Assembly (NCBI GenBank): GCA_017857855.1
Contig: JAFMCI010000019.1
Location: 1 to 33,027 of the forward strand
Direction: 5' to 3'
DNA length: 33,027 nucleotides
Source: Bacteroidia bacterium
GTDB lineage: Bacteria; Bacteroidota; Bacteroidia; NS11-12g; UBA9320
This document shows positions 6,987 to 16,417 of this stretch, in pieces. The notes under the pieces are model-generated. The model saw only the letters and a program-made list of their open reading frames with translations, did not search any database and was not told the origin of the DNA. Within the stretch, counting starts at the first letter, position 1; every line of letters begins with the position of its first letter. The position numbers were made by a program, and so were the translations under genes.

Positions 6987-9900
6987 ATGCATAAAAGATT
7001 ACAATTAATACTAATTGCGCTCACCTTTTATTCGGCAATATTTGCCCAAAAAGCTACCATTTCTGGTAGAGTTATTGACACTTTAGGTCAAGGACTTATA
7101 GGAGCAATCGTAGTAGAAAAAGGAACTTCTAACGGAGCGGTAGTTGGTGAAAATGGAAAATTTTCTATTAATGTAAATGATGCTAAAACCGCATCTATTA
7201 CGGCTTCTTACTCTGGTTACGCTAATTCAACCGTAGCCCTAGGTGGTAAAACTACCATTACCATAACTTTAAGAGAAAACTCAGTAGGTATTGGAGAAAT
7301 TATGGTAGTTGGTTATGGAACTGCTACCAAAAAGGAATTTACGGGAGCAAGTGCTTCGGTAAGAGGTGAAAGTCTAGATAAGCTTAATATTCCTAGAGTA
7401 GATCAAGCACTTCAAGGGCAAATTGCCGGTGTAAGTATTAATACCAATTCAGGATCACCAGGAGGAGCGTCTAGTATCAGAATTAGAGGCCTTTCTACCT
7501 TTGGGGATAATGACCCTCTTATTTTAGTAGACGGTGTAGTTTATGATTCGGAAGGACTTAACGCTTTAAATCCAAATGACATTGCAAGTATAAACGTACT
7601 GAAAGATGCTACAGCGGGTATATATGGTGTACGTGCTGCAAATGGAGTTATCCTTATAGAAACCAAAAAAGGCAGAAAAAATTCTGCTCCAAGTATTGAG
7701 CTATCTGGATACGTAGGGATGCAACAAGCATCTAAGAAATTAGACCTGCTAAATGCAAATGAATATGCAGTCTTGAAAAATGAGATGTTTGCAAATGGAA
7801 ATCAAGCATTACCATTTAGTAATACAAATTTGGGTGAAGGAACTAACTGGCAAGATTCTGTTTTTAAGACAGCTATGGTTAGAGACTATAATATTAACGT
7901 TTCAGGTGGTTCAGATAAAACAACCTATTCCATAGGTGGTAGTTATTTTAACCAAGACGGTATAGTTGGGCTGGATAAAGCGAATTTTAATAGAATAAAC
8001 GGACGTGTAAACTTAAGTACAGAAATGAGTTCTAAACTTAAGCTCAATAGTGTTTTCTTGTACACTAAAGAAGAGAGAAGTGCCTTGCCTGAAAACGGCA
8101 TTGGTTCTGTTTTATATAACACCGTTAATGCTTTTCCAACTGATCCTGTCCGTGATGCAAATGGTAATTTCACCTATTTGGAAGAAGTATCTGATATTAT
8201 CAATCCAATTGCTCAAATGCAAAACACCTACAATTCATCTCGTGTAAATAAGTTCGTTGGGAAAGAAGAGTTAGTGTACGATATACTTCCGAATCTAAGT
8301 TTCACCAATAGATTTAATTATAACTATGCATTAGTAGATGGTAAAACATTTTCACCTTTAGCGTGGTTTGGTCCAGGTAAAGCACAAAATACAGCTATCA
8401 ATGCAAATTTAGATCCTACTCAAGTAGAGATTGCCCCAGGAACGTTTATTGAGCGTGGTGCAAGTGTTACAGAGCAACGTAGCTCCTACAGCGATCTTAA
8501 TTTTGAGTCGTTTTTTAATCATGAAAAAGTATTTAATGCGATCCATACTGTTAAAACTACTTTAGGAGCTTCTATCTTTAGCCGAAACGGAAGTGCGCTA
8601 GGAGGTACAGGGTATAACATCCCAAATAACTCTATTGATTATGCCGATATTTCTGCTAATCAAGCCCCAGGAGGGTTTTTAAATAACGTGTATTCATTTC
8701 AATTTCAAGAAAGACTGTTATCTACATTCCTTAGAGCAGAATACAAGTATAGTTCTAAGTATTTTGGTTCAGCTATTTTGCGTAGAGATGGATCTTCTAA
8801 GTTTGGACCGAATAGTCGCTACGGAATATTCCCAACCGTTTCTGGTTCTTGGGTAGTTTCTGAAGAAGATTTTTATGACAATAAAGCTTTTGACTTCTTA
8901 AAAATAAGAGCCAGTTATGGCATAAGTGGTAATGATCAAATCGAAAATTTCGCTTATCGAGGTCTTCTAACCGGAGAAGGTGTATATGTTTTTGATGATG
9001 TAATTACTAGTGGAGCTGCAATAGGCCGTGCCTCTAATCCGGATTTGAAATGGGAGACAACTCGTCAACTTAATATAGGCGCTGATTTTAGTTTATATAA
9101 GAATTTAAGTGTTACGCTTAACTACTTTATTAAAAATACTAAAGATCTATTGTTTCAGCCAGATGTGTCTGGTGTGCTAGGTACTGCAGGTGCAGGAAGC
9201 TATCCTCCAATTATTAATGCTGGCGATGTTTCGAACAAAGGTCTTGAAATAGAATTATCTCACGATGCAAAAGTGGGCAAAAACTGGAATATCACGAATA
9301 GCTTAAATGCTACCTTTATTAAAAATGAGGTAACGGCTATTCCTGAAGGAGTAGATTTTATACCTGGTGCAGCATTCGGAATTGGCGGGGGTATCGCTAC
9401 TCGATTTGAACAAGGATACTCAATTGGTTACTTTATTGGATATGAAACAGACGGAATCTTCCAAACACAAGCAGAAATTGATAACTCTCCTGTTAAACAA
9501 GATGGGGCAAAACCTGGGGATTTAAGGTATATAGATCAAAATGGAGATGGTAAAATTAGTTTTGGAGATGATTTAGATAAAACTGAGCTAGGCTCTCCTA
9601 TACCAACAGTAACTATTGGTTATAATCTTAATGTTAGATATAAAGGTTTTGACTTAGCAGGAAACTTATATGCTGCATTAGGTCAAGAGATAGTAAGAAA
9701 CTATGAGAGACAGCAGCCTTATGCAAATCAACTTTCATACACCATTAACAGATGGACGGGTGCAGGAAGTACTAACGAAGATCCAAGGCTAACGACAGCA
9801 CTTAATAGAAATAATGTTTTTTCTGATTACTATGTTGAAAAGGGATCTTTCGCAAGACTGAAAAATTTACAAGTAGGCTATACTTTTTCAAATAAGAAGT

Positions 9901-10085
9901 TAGAAAAACTAAAGATTTCTTCTTCTAGAATTTACTTAGCTGCTAATAATCTAGTCACTCTAACTAAGTACCAAGGTTATGATCCAGATATTGGATCAGC
10001 TGGCGGAGCACTAGGAGCAGGCATAGACTACGGATTTTATCCGCAAGCAAGAACTATAATGACAGGTATTTCTATTAAATTCTAA
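6987..10085 (+). CDS. susC: SusC/RagA-type TonB-dependent outer-membrane receptor
   Basis: A 1032-residue SusC-like oligosaccharide importer of the outer membrane, powered by TonB-ExbBD. Order of parts: signal peptide (about residues 1-20, ending IFAQ), a carboxypeptidase-regulatory-like domain (ATISGRVIDTLGQGLIGA...), a link with EIMVVGYGTATKKE, the plug domain with SIRIRGLSTFGDNDPLILVDG and ASINVLKDATAGIYGVRAANG, then a long barrel ending in the aromatic GISIKF. Length is standard for SusC. The susD gene starts 6 nt after its stop, so the two form the usual SusCD pedal-bin complex. The imported glycan is inferred from neighbours: a beta-1,3-glucan oligosaccharide is the best guess because of the GH16 laminarinase. 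The symbol denotes the family, not the starch system. Confidence 0.95.
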   Translation: MHKRLQLILIALTFYSAIFAQKATISGRVIDTLGQGLIGAIVVEKGTSNGAVVGENGKFSINVNDAKTASITASYSGYANSTVALGGKTTITITLRENSVGIGEIMVVGYGTATKKEFTGASASVRGESLDKLNIPRVDQALQGQIAGVSINTNSGSPGGASSIRIRGLSTFGDNDPLILVDGVVYDSEGLNALNPNDIASINVLKDATAGIYGVRAANGVILIETKKGRKNSAPSIELSGYVGMQQASKKLDLLNANEYAVLKNEMFANGNQALPFSNTNLGEGTNWQDSVFKTAMVRDYNINVSGGSDKTTYSIGGSYFNQDGIVGLDKANFNRINGRVNLSTEMSSKLKLNSVFLYTKEERSALPENGIGSVLYNTVNAFPTDPVRDANGNFTYLEEVSDIINPIAQMQNTYNSSRVNKFVGKEELVYDILPNLSFTNRFNYNYALVDGKTFSPLAWFGPGKAQNTAINANLDPTQVEIAPGTFIERGASVTEQRSSYSDLNFESFFNHEKVFNAIHTVKTTLGASIFSRNGSALGGTGYNIPNNSIDYADISANQAPGGFLNNVYSFQFQERLLSTFLRAEYKYSSKYFGSAILRRDGSSKFGPNSRYGIFPTVSGSWVVSEEDFYDNKAFDFLKIRASYGISGNDQIENFAYRGLLTGEGVYVFDDVITSGAAIGRASNPDLKWETTRQLNIGADFSLYKNLSVTLNYFIKNTKDLLFQPDVSGVLGTAGAGSYPPIINAGDVSNKGLEIELSHDAKVGKNWNITNSLNATFIKNEVTAIPEGVDFIPGAAFGIGGGIATRFEQGYSIGYFIGYETDGIFQTQAEIDNSPVKQDGAKPGDLRYIDQNGDGKISFGDDLDKTELGSPIPTVTIGYNLNVRYKGFDLAGNLYAALGQEIVRNYERQQPYANQLSYTINRWTGAGSTNEDPRLTTALNRNNVFSDYYVEKGSFARLKNLQVGYTFSNKKLEKLKISSSRIYLAANNLVTLTKYQGYDPDIGSAGGALGAGIDYGFYPQARTIMTGISIKF

Positions 10086-10091
10086 GGAACC

Positions 10092-11576
10092 ATGAAAAAA
10101 TTTAACAACACCATAAAAGCAATATTCTTATTTACACTACTATCATTTAGTTTTGGTTGTAATAAGTTTTTGGATATTAACCCTTTATACACTCAAGATG
10201 CAGAAAATTTCTTTGAAAATAAAGAAGATTATGAACGTGCATTAATTGGAGCTTATGATTTACTGCAATCTTCTTTTGCCACTTTATGGGTGGGAGAGAT
10301 AGCGTCTGATAATGCGATAGCAGGCGGAGAAAGTGTAAGTGACACCAGAGGCTTACACGAGATTGAAGCAATGACACATAATGCTGTAAATAATGAATTG
10401 CGCAGTATTTTTAGATGGAATTATGCAGGTATCACACGTGCTAATTACTTGCTTGAAAATAGAAATAAAATAGATTTTGAAGGGAAAGATAAAATTATCG
10501 CTGAAGCTACTTTTCTTAGAGCATACTACTATTTTGAATTAGTGAAGTATTTTGGCGATGTGCCTTTAATAGTAGATAAACGACTAGGTGCTGACGAAGT
10601 AACCAAGATAGATAGAACCCCGAGAAGTGAAGTGTATGCACAAATTGAAAAAGACCTCAACGATGCAGCAGCAGTTTTAGATTGGAATAATCCTGTTAAA
10701 GGCAGAATTACGAAAGGTGCTTGCTTGGCATTGCTTGGAAAAGTTTACTTATACCAAGATAAATTTGCGCAATCAGCAGCTACCCTGGATATAGTAATTA
10801 AGCAAAATAAGTACTCACTGATCGCTGATTATACTGATTTGTTCTCAGTAGCAAATGAGGGAAATTCAGAAACGGTTTTTGATGTTGAATATTCCGGAGC
10901 AGAAGGTGGAAGCTATGGTTGTTTAATTTGCTTAGAGGGAAATGCCGCTGTAGGCTTCCAAGGGATAAGACAATATAACGGTCCCGTGTACGGCGACGGA
11001 AACAGTTACAATCTTCCAACTCAAAACTTATATGATGCATTTGCTGCGAATGACATAAGAAGAGAAGCAACTGTGCTAGACATAGATGCGTTTATTGCTA
11101 AGCAACCAAATGCGGCAAACATTACCTACGCAAAAGGCGCAGGAGGTCATACTGGTTTCTATAATAATAAATATATAAAGCGCCAAGGCGAAATAGGTTT
11201 GCCTGACAATGATTTAACCAGTCCTGTAAATTATAGATCAATACGATACGCAGACGTATTACTTATGGCGGCAGAAGCTCATAACAGATCTACTTCTCCC
11301 AACGATATCTTAGCTAAAAGCTATTTAAATGAAGTGAGAAATAGAGTAAACATGCCAGATATTACTTCTAGCGGAAGTCAGCTTACAGAAGATATATGGG
11401 CTGAACGTAGATTTGAATTATCAGGGGAAGGTCATCGATTTTTCGACCTTGTAAGAACTGGAAAAGCTGCAGCAGCAATAACTGGTTTTACGCCCGGTAA
11501 AAATGAATTATTCCCAATTCCACAGGTTGAAATTGACTTATCAGGAGGTAATTGGTCACAAAACAATAATTATTAA
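10092..11576 (+). CDS. susD: SusD/RagB-type glycan-binding lipoprotein
   Basis: A 494-residue SusD-like lipoprotein that lids the SusC barrel and binds the substrate at the cell surface. The N-terminus MKKFNNTIKAIFLFTLLSFSFGC carries a lipobox with Cys23, followed by the classical NKFLDINP. TPR-type helices follow (FRWNYAGITRANYLLEN; AEATFLRAYYYFELVKYFGDVPLI), and the C-terminus has the family's ERRFELSGEGHRFFDLVRTG and the closing NELFPIPQVEIDLS. Length is normal. It is 6 nt behind susC and 11 nt ahead of the PKD lipoprotein, so all three are probably one transcript. Specificity cannot be read directly; context suggests laminarin-type glucan. Confidence 0.95.
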   Translation: MKKFNNTIKAIFLFTLLSFSFGCNKFLDINPLYTQDAENFFENKEDYERALIGAYDLLQSSFATLWVGEIASDNAIAGGESVSDTRGLHEIEAMTHNAVNNELRSIFRWNYAGITRANYLLENRNKIDFEGKDKIIAEATFLRAYYYFELVKYFGDVPLIVDKRLGADEVTKIDRTPRSEVYAQIEKDLNDAAAVLDWNNPVKGRITKGACLALLGKVYLYQDKFAQSAATLDIVIKQNKYSLIADYTDLFSVANEGNSETVFDVEYSGAEGGSYGCLICLEGNAAVGFQGIRQYNGPVYGDGNSYNLPTQNLYDAFAANDIRREATVLDIDAFIAKQPNAANITYAKGAGGHTGFYNNKYIKRQGEIGLPDNDLTSPVNYRSIRYADVLLMAAEAHNRSTSPNDILAKSYLNEVRNRVNMPDITSSGSQLTEDIWAERRFELSGEGHRFFDLVRTGKAAAAITGFTPGKNELFPIPQVEIDLSGGNWSQNNNY

Positions 11577-11587
11577 TAAAAAACAAA

Positions 11588-12931
11588 ATGAAAAAAACGA
11601 CACTTATTTTATTTGCAATTGCAGCGATACTAGGAGTATCTAGCTGTAAAGAGAAAGACACGCCTACTCTTGGCACAGCGCCTACTGAAGCTGATGCAGC
11701 TTTTACCTACGCTCCATCAGCGGGTAATGCTAACATCATTGATTTCATGGCAACCAACACCACAATGACGTCTAAATGGGATTTTGGGAATGGAATACTG
11801 GGAGAGGGAACAACTGCGCAAGGTACTTATCCAAACAAAGGAACTTATACCGTTACACATACTGTATTTAATTCAGGTGGAAGTGCAAGCTCTTCACAAG
11901 ATATCGTGATAGCTCAAGATGATCAATCTTTATTAAGTAACCCACTTTTTACGATTCTTACGGGAGGAGTAGACGGCGGCGGTAGCAAAAAATGGGTATT
12001 AGATTCTACCCGTGCAGGTCATATAGGAGTTGGTCCTGTGGCTGGAAATTTTCCTGAATGGTGGTCTGCTTTAAGTCTTGATAAGGCTCAAACAGGTCTT
12101 TATGATGACCAATTCGTTTTCAAATTAGATGGATTTAAATTTGACCAAATCACAAATGGTGACATCTACGTAAAGACGGGACATGAAACTGATTTTGCAG
12201 ACCCTTTTATAAACAAGGGTGACTTTACAGCGACGTATGCAAATCAAATGAACCAATCTTGGACAATCATAGAAGGTACAGATACTACAATAGAGATTTC
12301 GGGAACGGCATTTATTGGTATGTTCACAGGCGTTAGATCTTATAGAGTAGAAACTATTGCTGAAAATGAGTTAACATTAAGTTATGTTGATACTAAAGAT
12401 GCTACTGTAAGATGGTATGTTAGACTAGTTCCAGAAGACTTCCCTATTGATGGAGGAGGAGGAGGCGGAGGAAATACCTCTACCGTGACACTTCCTATTA
12501 ATTTTGAAGAAGCAACAGAAGTTGCATGGACTGTATTTGGTGGCAGTACATACTCTGTGGTAGCAAACCCCAATAGTGCGGGTATCAATACAAGTGCTAA
12601 AGTTTTAGAAACAATCCACGGTGGAGAAACTTGGGCTGGTTTATTTGTGGACTTAAAAGACAATCTTGATTTTACTGCAGGAAAGCCAACAATTAGCGTT
12701 AAAGTGTGGGCTCCAGCTACAGGAACTATGCGTATAAAAATAGAAAATATAGCTAATACGGCTGATGTTTTTGAAAAAGACGTTGAGATTACTACAGCCA
12801 ATGCTTGGCAAGAGGTTAGTGTTGATTTTAGCGAAGCTGCTGCAGGCACTTATGCTAGAGTTGTATTATTCCCAGGATGGGATGTCGCAAACGCGGGGAC
12901 TTTCTATATTGACGACGTAACTCAAAAATAA
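11588..12931 (+). CDS. PKD-domain surface lipoprotein, likely glycan-binding (SGBP-like)
   Basis: A 447-residue predicted lipoprotein (ILGVSSC, Cys20). Residues about 30-105 form a PKD domain with the typical WDFGNG and YPNKGTYTVTHTV strands. A middle region (about 115-280) resembles the PKD-following domain of laminarin-locus proteins: WVLDS..., GPVAGNFPEWW, and a terminal TVRWYVRLVPE strand. A glycine run (GGGGGGG) links to a C-terminal beta-sandwich (about 300-447), beginning LPINFEEATEVAWTVFGG and ending AGTFYIDDVTQK, that looks like a carbohydrate-binding domain. No catalytic motif is seen. Third gene after susCD is the usual slot for a surface glycan-binding protein; similar PKD proteins accompany GH16 in flavobacterial laminarin loci. 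Binding to beta-1,3-glucan is inferred, not seen. Confidence 0.8.
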   Translation: MKKTTLILFAIAAILGVSSCKEKDTPTLGTAPTEADAAFTYAPSAGNANIIDFMATNTTMTSKWDFGNGILGEGTTAQGTYPNKGTYTVTHTVFNSGGSASSSQDIVIAQDDQSLLSNPLFTILTGGVDGGGSKKWVLDSTRAGHIGVGPVAGNFPEWWSALSLDKAQTGLYDDQFVFKLDGFKFDQITNGDIYVKTGHETDFADPFINKGDFTATYANQMNQSWTIIEGTDTTIEISGTAFIGMFTGVRSYRVETIAENELTLSYVDTKDATVRWYVRLVPEDFPIDGGGGGGGNTSTVTLPINFEEATEVAWTVFGGSTYSVVANPNSAGINTSAKVLETIHGGETWAGLFVDLKDNLDFTAGKPTISVKVWAPATGTMRIKIENIANTADVFEKDVEITTANAWQEVSVDFSEAAAGTYARVVLFPGWDVANAGTFYIDDVTQK

Positions 12932-12949
12932 AATAACGTATATATGACT

Positions 12950-12985
12950 AAGGGAGTAGTAGGTATGCTTGCTACTCCCTTTTTA
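12950..12985 (+). terminator. Terminator between PKD lipoprotein and GH16
   Basis: GGGAGTAG and CTACTCCC pair perfectly around a 12-nt loop, followed by a T-run. It ends 21 nt before the GH16 ATG, so GH16 is expressed either by partial read-through or from an unseen promoter. Confidence 0.75.
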
Positions 12986-13006
12986 TTTGTATAATCTATA
13001 TAAAAA

Positions 13007-14113
13007 ATGAAACATTTAACTTTAGCACTCTTTCTTTTTTCTACTATTTTGGGTTGCAAAGAAGACCCTAAGCCCGAAGTGACGCTGCCATCTAATTTAG
13101 TAGTTAAACTTGCTCTACAGGATGGTGTTCCAGGAAGAGTAAATGTAATTGCTACTGCGGTTAATGAAAACTTTTATACCATCATATTTAATGATGGACT
13201 TAATACTGAAACCAAAGAGGTGAATGACGGAAAAGCATCACACACCTACGGTGAGTCAGGCACTTATGTTATTACAGTACGGGCTCATGCACTAGCCGCA
13301 AACTTTATTGAGTCCAATGATACCATAGTCATAAATATAGATCCTACCACAACATCTGATGGGCGACCCCTAAAAGGGTATGCCACTCCACTTTCACAGC
13401 CAGGGTACAGTTTGGTTTGGAATGATGAATTTGAAGGTTCTAGCCTAAACGAAAACGATTGGAATTTTGAGATCGGTGCTGGAGGTTGGGGTAATAGCGA
13501 GCTACAGTATTACCGGAAAGAAAATACAACGGTAAAAGATGGCTTTTTAAGTATCGAAGCTAAAAAACAGAGTTCAGGTAGCAGTATTTACACTTCTTCT
13601 AGGCTAACTACGAAAGGTAAAAGAAATTTTAAATACGGCAGGGTAGATATTAGAGCTGCGCTTCCAGAGGGCCAAGGGATGTGGCCAGCGTTATGGATGT
13701 TAGGTGAAAACATAAGCTCAATTGGGTGGCCCGCATGTGGCGAAATCGATATTATGGAAATGATAGGTGGAACAAGCAATGGTAGATCTGATAGAACTAC
13801 CCATGGCACTATTCACTGGGAAGGGAATAATAAGGACCATGCGTCTTATGGAACGAGTAAAACGATAGCTAAAAAGCTTTCGGAAGAGTTTCACGTGTAT
13901 TCTATTGTATGGGATGCTAACAGCATAAAGTGGTATTTTGATGATGTGCAATTTAATACCGCAGATATTAAGCCATCGTCATTAAGCGAGTTTCACGAAA
14001 ATTTCTTTTTTATAATGAACGTAGCTGTAGGTGGTGATTGGCCAGGTTCGCCAGACGAAACAACCGTTTTCCCACAAAAAATGTGGGTAGACTATATTAG
14101 AATGTATCAATAA
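13007..14113 (+). CDS. GH16 family endo-beta-1,3-glucanase (laminarinase) lipoprotein
   Basis: A 368-residue predicted surface lipoprotein (MKHLTLALFLFSTILGC, Cys17). Residues about 25-110 form a PKD-like beta-sandwich (HTYGESGTYVITVRAHA). The GH16 jelly roll fills about 125-368: LVWNDEFEGSSLNENDW at its start, WGNSELQYY, WPALWMLG, the catalytic GEIDIMEM (nucleophile Glu246, Asp248, acid/base Glu251), HGTIHWEG, and the closing WVDYIRMYQ. This EIDIME arrangement and the WPALW segment are typical of laminarinases (GH16 subfamily 3) rather than agarases or carrageenases. It would cut beta-1,3-glucan outside the cell into pieces for SusCD. No GH3, GH17 or GH30 partner is present in the window to finish the degradation. 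Confidence 0.92.
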   Translation: MKHLTLALFLFSTILGCKEDPKPEVTLPSNLVVKLALQDGVPGRVNVIATAVNENFYTIIFNDGLNTETKEVNDGKASHTYGESGTYVITVRAHALAANFIESNDTIVINIDPTTTSDGRPLKGYATPLSQPGYSLVWNDEFEGSSLNENDWNFEIGAGGWGNSELQYYRKENTTVKDGFLSIEAKKQSSGSSIYTSSRLTTKGKRNFKYGRVDIRAALPEGQGMWPALWMLGENISSIGWPACGEIDIMEMIGGTSNGRSDRTTHGTIHWEGNNKDHASYGTSKTIAKKLSEEFHVYSIVWDANSIKWYFDDVQFNTADIKPSSLSEFHENFFFIMNVAVGGDWPGSPDETTVFPQKMWVDYIRMYQ

Positions 14114-14130
14114 TTGAGATCATATAAAAT

Positions 14131-14161
14131 AAAAAAGCACCGTTTATAACGGTGCTTTTTT
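14131..14161. terminator. Bidirectional terminator between GH16 and the methyltransferase
   Basis: AAAAAAGCACCGTT and AACGGTGCTTTTTT form a perfect 14-bp inverted repeat with a 3-nt centre. With an A-run on one side and a T-run on the other, it ends both the plus-strand GH16 and the minus-strand fumC-methyltransferase transcripts. Confidence 0.9.
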
Positions 14162-14175
14162 TGTGTCGTAACAAA

Positions 14176-14817
14176 TTACTTTTTAGCAATCAAATAATCT
14201 GCAAATCCATACCAATCCCAGTAGACTCCGCCGCGCACATAACCTTTGGTAAGTAGTTGTAAAGGGATCTTAATTGGCATCAAAAGGATGTTGATCCAAC
14301 TTCTATTTTTACCGGTCATTTGCAATTTAAATCCATGGTTCATGAAAATATTTGCAACCTCTTTAATGGAGTAGATGCGAACATGGGTTTCATCATCAAA
14401 AAAATTAAGTGTTTCTCTTTTACTCGGGAAGGTAGCACTGACTTCACTTGGAAATTCGATGTAAAAAAGACCGTCTTTTGTTAGTTTCTGAAAAAGTAAA
14501 GGAAGCACTTTATCTCCATTATACAAATGTTCTATGACATGACTCATGATAATTACATCATAAGTGTCATTTGGGATTGTATCAAAGTTTAATTCTGTTA
14601 AATCAAGTTGAATAAACGCATCCATATTGCGAATATCCTCCTCGGTATTATCGTAGTTTACATCGCGGTCTACACCTGTATAATGACAATTAGGTAACCA
14701 CTTTTTAGTAATAGTACTTGAGTGACTTCCAGAGCCAATATCAAGTATTCGGAGGTCTTGTTTTGCAGTATATTTACCGATGGTTTTAAGCCTAAAAGGC
14801 TTTAATTTAGTGCTCAT
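14176..14817 (-). CDS. Class I SAM-dependent methyltransferase
   Basis: A 213-residue methyltransferase of the UbiE/Methyltransf_11-23 type. The SAM-binding motif I is LRILDIGSGSHSS, motif II is YTGVDRDVNYD, and the YDVIIMSHVIEHLYNGDKVL segment has the HVIEHL typical of small-molecule methyltransferases. A basic, hydrophobic stretch (WINILLMPIKIPLQLL) near the C-terminus may be a membrane-touching helix. I start at the ATG at 14817; the longer ORF track start would run 56 nt into fumC. The start lies four bases after the fumC stop, so the two genes are likely co-transcribed. Substrate unknown; a glycan or lipid precursor is possible. No functional link to fumarase is evident. Confidence 0.82.
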   Translation of the reverse strand: MSTKLKPFRLKTIGKYTAKQDLRILDIGSGSHSSTITKKWLPNCHYTGVDRDVNYDNTEEDIRNMDAFIQLDLTELNFDTIPNDTYDVIIMSHVIEHLYNGDKVLPLLFQKLTKDGLFYIEFPSEVSATFPSKRETLNFFDDETHVRIYSIKEVANIFMNHGFKLQMTGKNRSWINILLMPIKIPLQLLTKGYVRGGVYWDWYGFADYLIAKK

Positions 14818-14821
14818 TGAT

Positions 14822-16225
14822 CTAAAATCCGAGTTCCATGTCTCCACACATGTCTGCAGGCACAACCCATTCGTCAAATTCTGCTGCTGTGAGGTAACCT
14901 AACTCAACTCCAGCTGCTTTTAGTGTGGTATTTTCCTGGTATGCTTTTTTAGCAATTTTAGCTGCTTTGTCATAACCAATGTGCGTGTTTAAGGCGGTTA
15001 CTAGCATAAGAGAACTGTCTAATTTATTTTTTATTTCGGTAAGATTAGGTTCTATACCTAAAACGCAATTATCATTGAAAGAAAGACATGCTTGCCCTAA
15101 TATACGGGCGGATTGAAGAACATTGGCAGCAATTAGAGGCTTAAATACGTTAAGCTCAAAATGACCGTTAGAACCTCCTATGGTGACAGCAACATCATTT
15201 CCCATAACTTGAGCACATACCATTGTAAGAGCTTCACATTGTGTAGGGTTAACCTTACCCGGCATAATACTAGAGCCAGGTTCATTGCTAGGGATTAAAA
15301 TTTCTCCAATTCCGCTTCTTGGGCCTGAGCTTAGCATACGTATATCGTTTGCTATTTTCATGCAACTCACGGCGGCTCTTTTAAGTGCACCGTGAAGTTC
15401 TACCATTGCATCATGTGCAGCAAGTGCTTCAAATTTATTAACTGCCGTGCGGAAAGGCATTTCCATCTCTTCTGCTATTTTGTTTGCGACAAGTTCCGCA
15501 TAACCTTTTGGAGCATTAAGACCAGTGCCCACAGCAGTTCCGCCTAACGCCAGTTCTTGCGCGCCTATCATTGCATTTTCAATAGCGATTATGCTCATTT
15601 CAAGTTGTCGTCGGTATCCGCTAAATTCTTGCCCAAGCGTAAGTGGGGTAGCATCCATAAAATGTGTACGACCTATTTTTACGATGTGCTTAAACTCGCG
15701 TGCTTTTTTCTTAAACGTATCTTTCAAAACTTGCAATCCTGGTATACTAAAATCTACGACTTGCTTATAAACAGCAATACTCATCGCAGTTGGGAATGTA
15801 TCATTACTGCTTTGCGATTTGTTTACATCGTCATTGGGATGAAGAAATTTATCGTTATCCATTAAACTACCCCCTTTTAACACGTGCCCACGGTTGGCAA
15901 TTACTTCGTTCACATTCATGTTACTCTGTGTTCCAGAGCCTGTTTGCCAAATTACCAAGGGGAACTCGTCGTTGAGTTTTCCAGCAATTATTTCATCGCA
16001 AACTTCAGCAATCAACTCCGCTTTTTCTTTTGAGAGCACGCCTAACTCATAATTGGTTAGCGCGGCACATTTCTTAAGAACGCCAAATGCTTTTATGATC
16101 TCTAAAGGCATTACTTGATTTCCAATTTTGAAGTTTTCGAGTGATCTCTGGGTTTGGGCTGCCCAATATTTTGTCGATTCTACTTTTACTTCTCCTATAC
16201 TGTCTCTCTCTATTCTGTATTCCAT
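14822..16225 (-). CDS. fumC: Fumarate hydratase, class II
   Basis: A 467-residue, iron-independent fumarase that interconverts fumarate and malate in the citric-acid cycle. The start [13 protein letters not shown] at 16225 is the common N-terminus; the ORF-track start upstream adds seven unlikely residues. Family marks: [32 protein letters not shown] (with the catalytic His), and the fumarase/aspartase signature [15 protein letters not shown]. Length is normal. A TATCTTTG box upstream gives a plausible promoter with a leader of roughly a dozen bases. The SAM methyltransferase gene follows four bases after its stop. Confidence 0.97.
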   Translation of the reverse strand: MEYRIERDSIGEVKVESTKYWAAQTQRSLENFKIGNQVMPLEIIKAFGVLKKCAALTNYELGVLSKEKAELIAEVCDEIIAGKLNDEFPLVIWQTGSGTQSNMNVNEVIANRGHVLKGGSLMDNDKFLHPNDDVNKSQSSNDTFPTAMSIAVYKQVVDFSIPGLQVLKDTFKKKAREFKHIVKIGRTHFMDATPLTLGQEFSGYRRQLEMSIIAIENAMIGAQELALGGTAVGTGLNAPKGYAELVANKIAEEMEMPFRTAVNKFEALAAHDAMVELHGALKRAAVSCMKIANDIRMLSSGPRSGIGEILIPSNEPGSSIMPGKVNPTQCEALTMVCAQVMGNDVAVTIGGSNGHFELNVFKPLIAANVLQSARILGQACLSFNDNCVLGIEPNLTEIKNKLDSSLMLVTALNTHIGYDKAAKIAKKAYQENTTLKAAGVELGYLTAAEFDEWVVPADMCGDMELGF

Positions 16226-16243
16226 GCTTGTTTGATAAAGCGC

Positions 16244-16251
16244 CAAAGATA
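16244..16251 (-). promoter_or_regulatory. Candidate -7 box TATCTTTG for fumC
   Basis: An exact TAnnTTTG match on the minus strand, 18 bases before the fumC ATG. The -33 element is not clear. Confidence 0.4.
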
Positions 16252-16389
16252 ATTATTTGAACAGCTAATAGTGCAGCATTTGCTTCAAATAAGTGAAAGC
16301 ATTTTAAATCATTGTTATCAGCTAATGTCTAATTTTTGTACACAAAGTTGCTCACCCTTCTTAATTGTGGGATGTACAACATGAAAAAC

Positions 16390-16410
16390 ATTAATATTTG
16401 TAATATTAAT
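16390..16410. promoter_or_regulatory. Inverted repeat ATTAATATT-tgt-AATATTAAT before the SPOR-like gene
   Basis: A perfect 9-bp inverted repeat with a 3-bp centre, ending seven bases before the ATG at 16418. It overlaps the expected -7/start region (ATATTTG is within it). It may be a dimeric repressor site or an mRNA hairpin at the start codon; AT-rich composition makes chance possible. Confidence 0.4.
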
Positions 16411-16417
16411 AATAGAT

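Noticed and set aside
12382-12849. 155-aa minus-strand ORF inside the PKD lipoprotein gene
   Set aside because: It is antisense to a well-supported gene, is low in complexity (proline run from the glycine linker), has no start context and resembles no family.
14818-14877. Extended N-terminus of the SAM methyltransferase
   Set aside because: The extra 20 residues overlap the 3' end of fumC in another frame; the ATG at 14817 sits right after the fumC stop and fits the family length.
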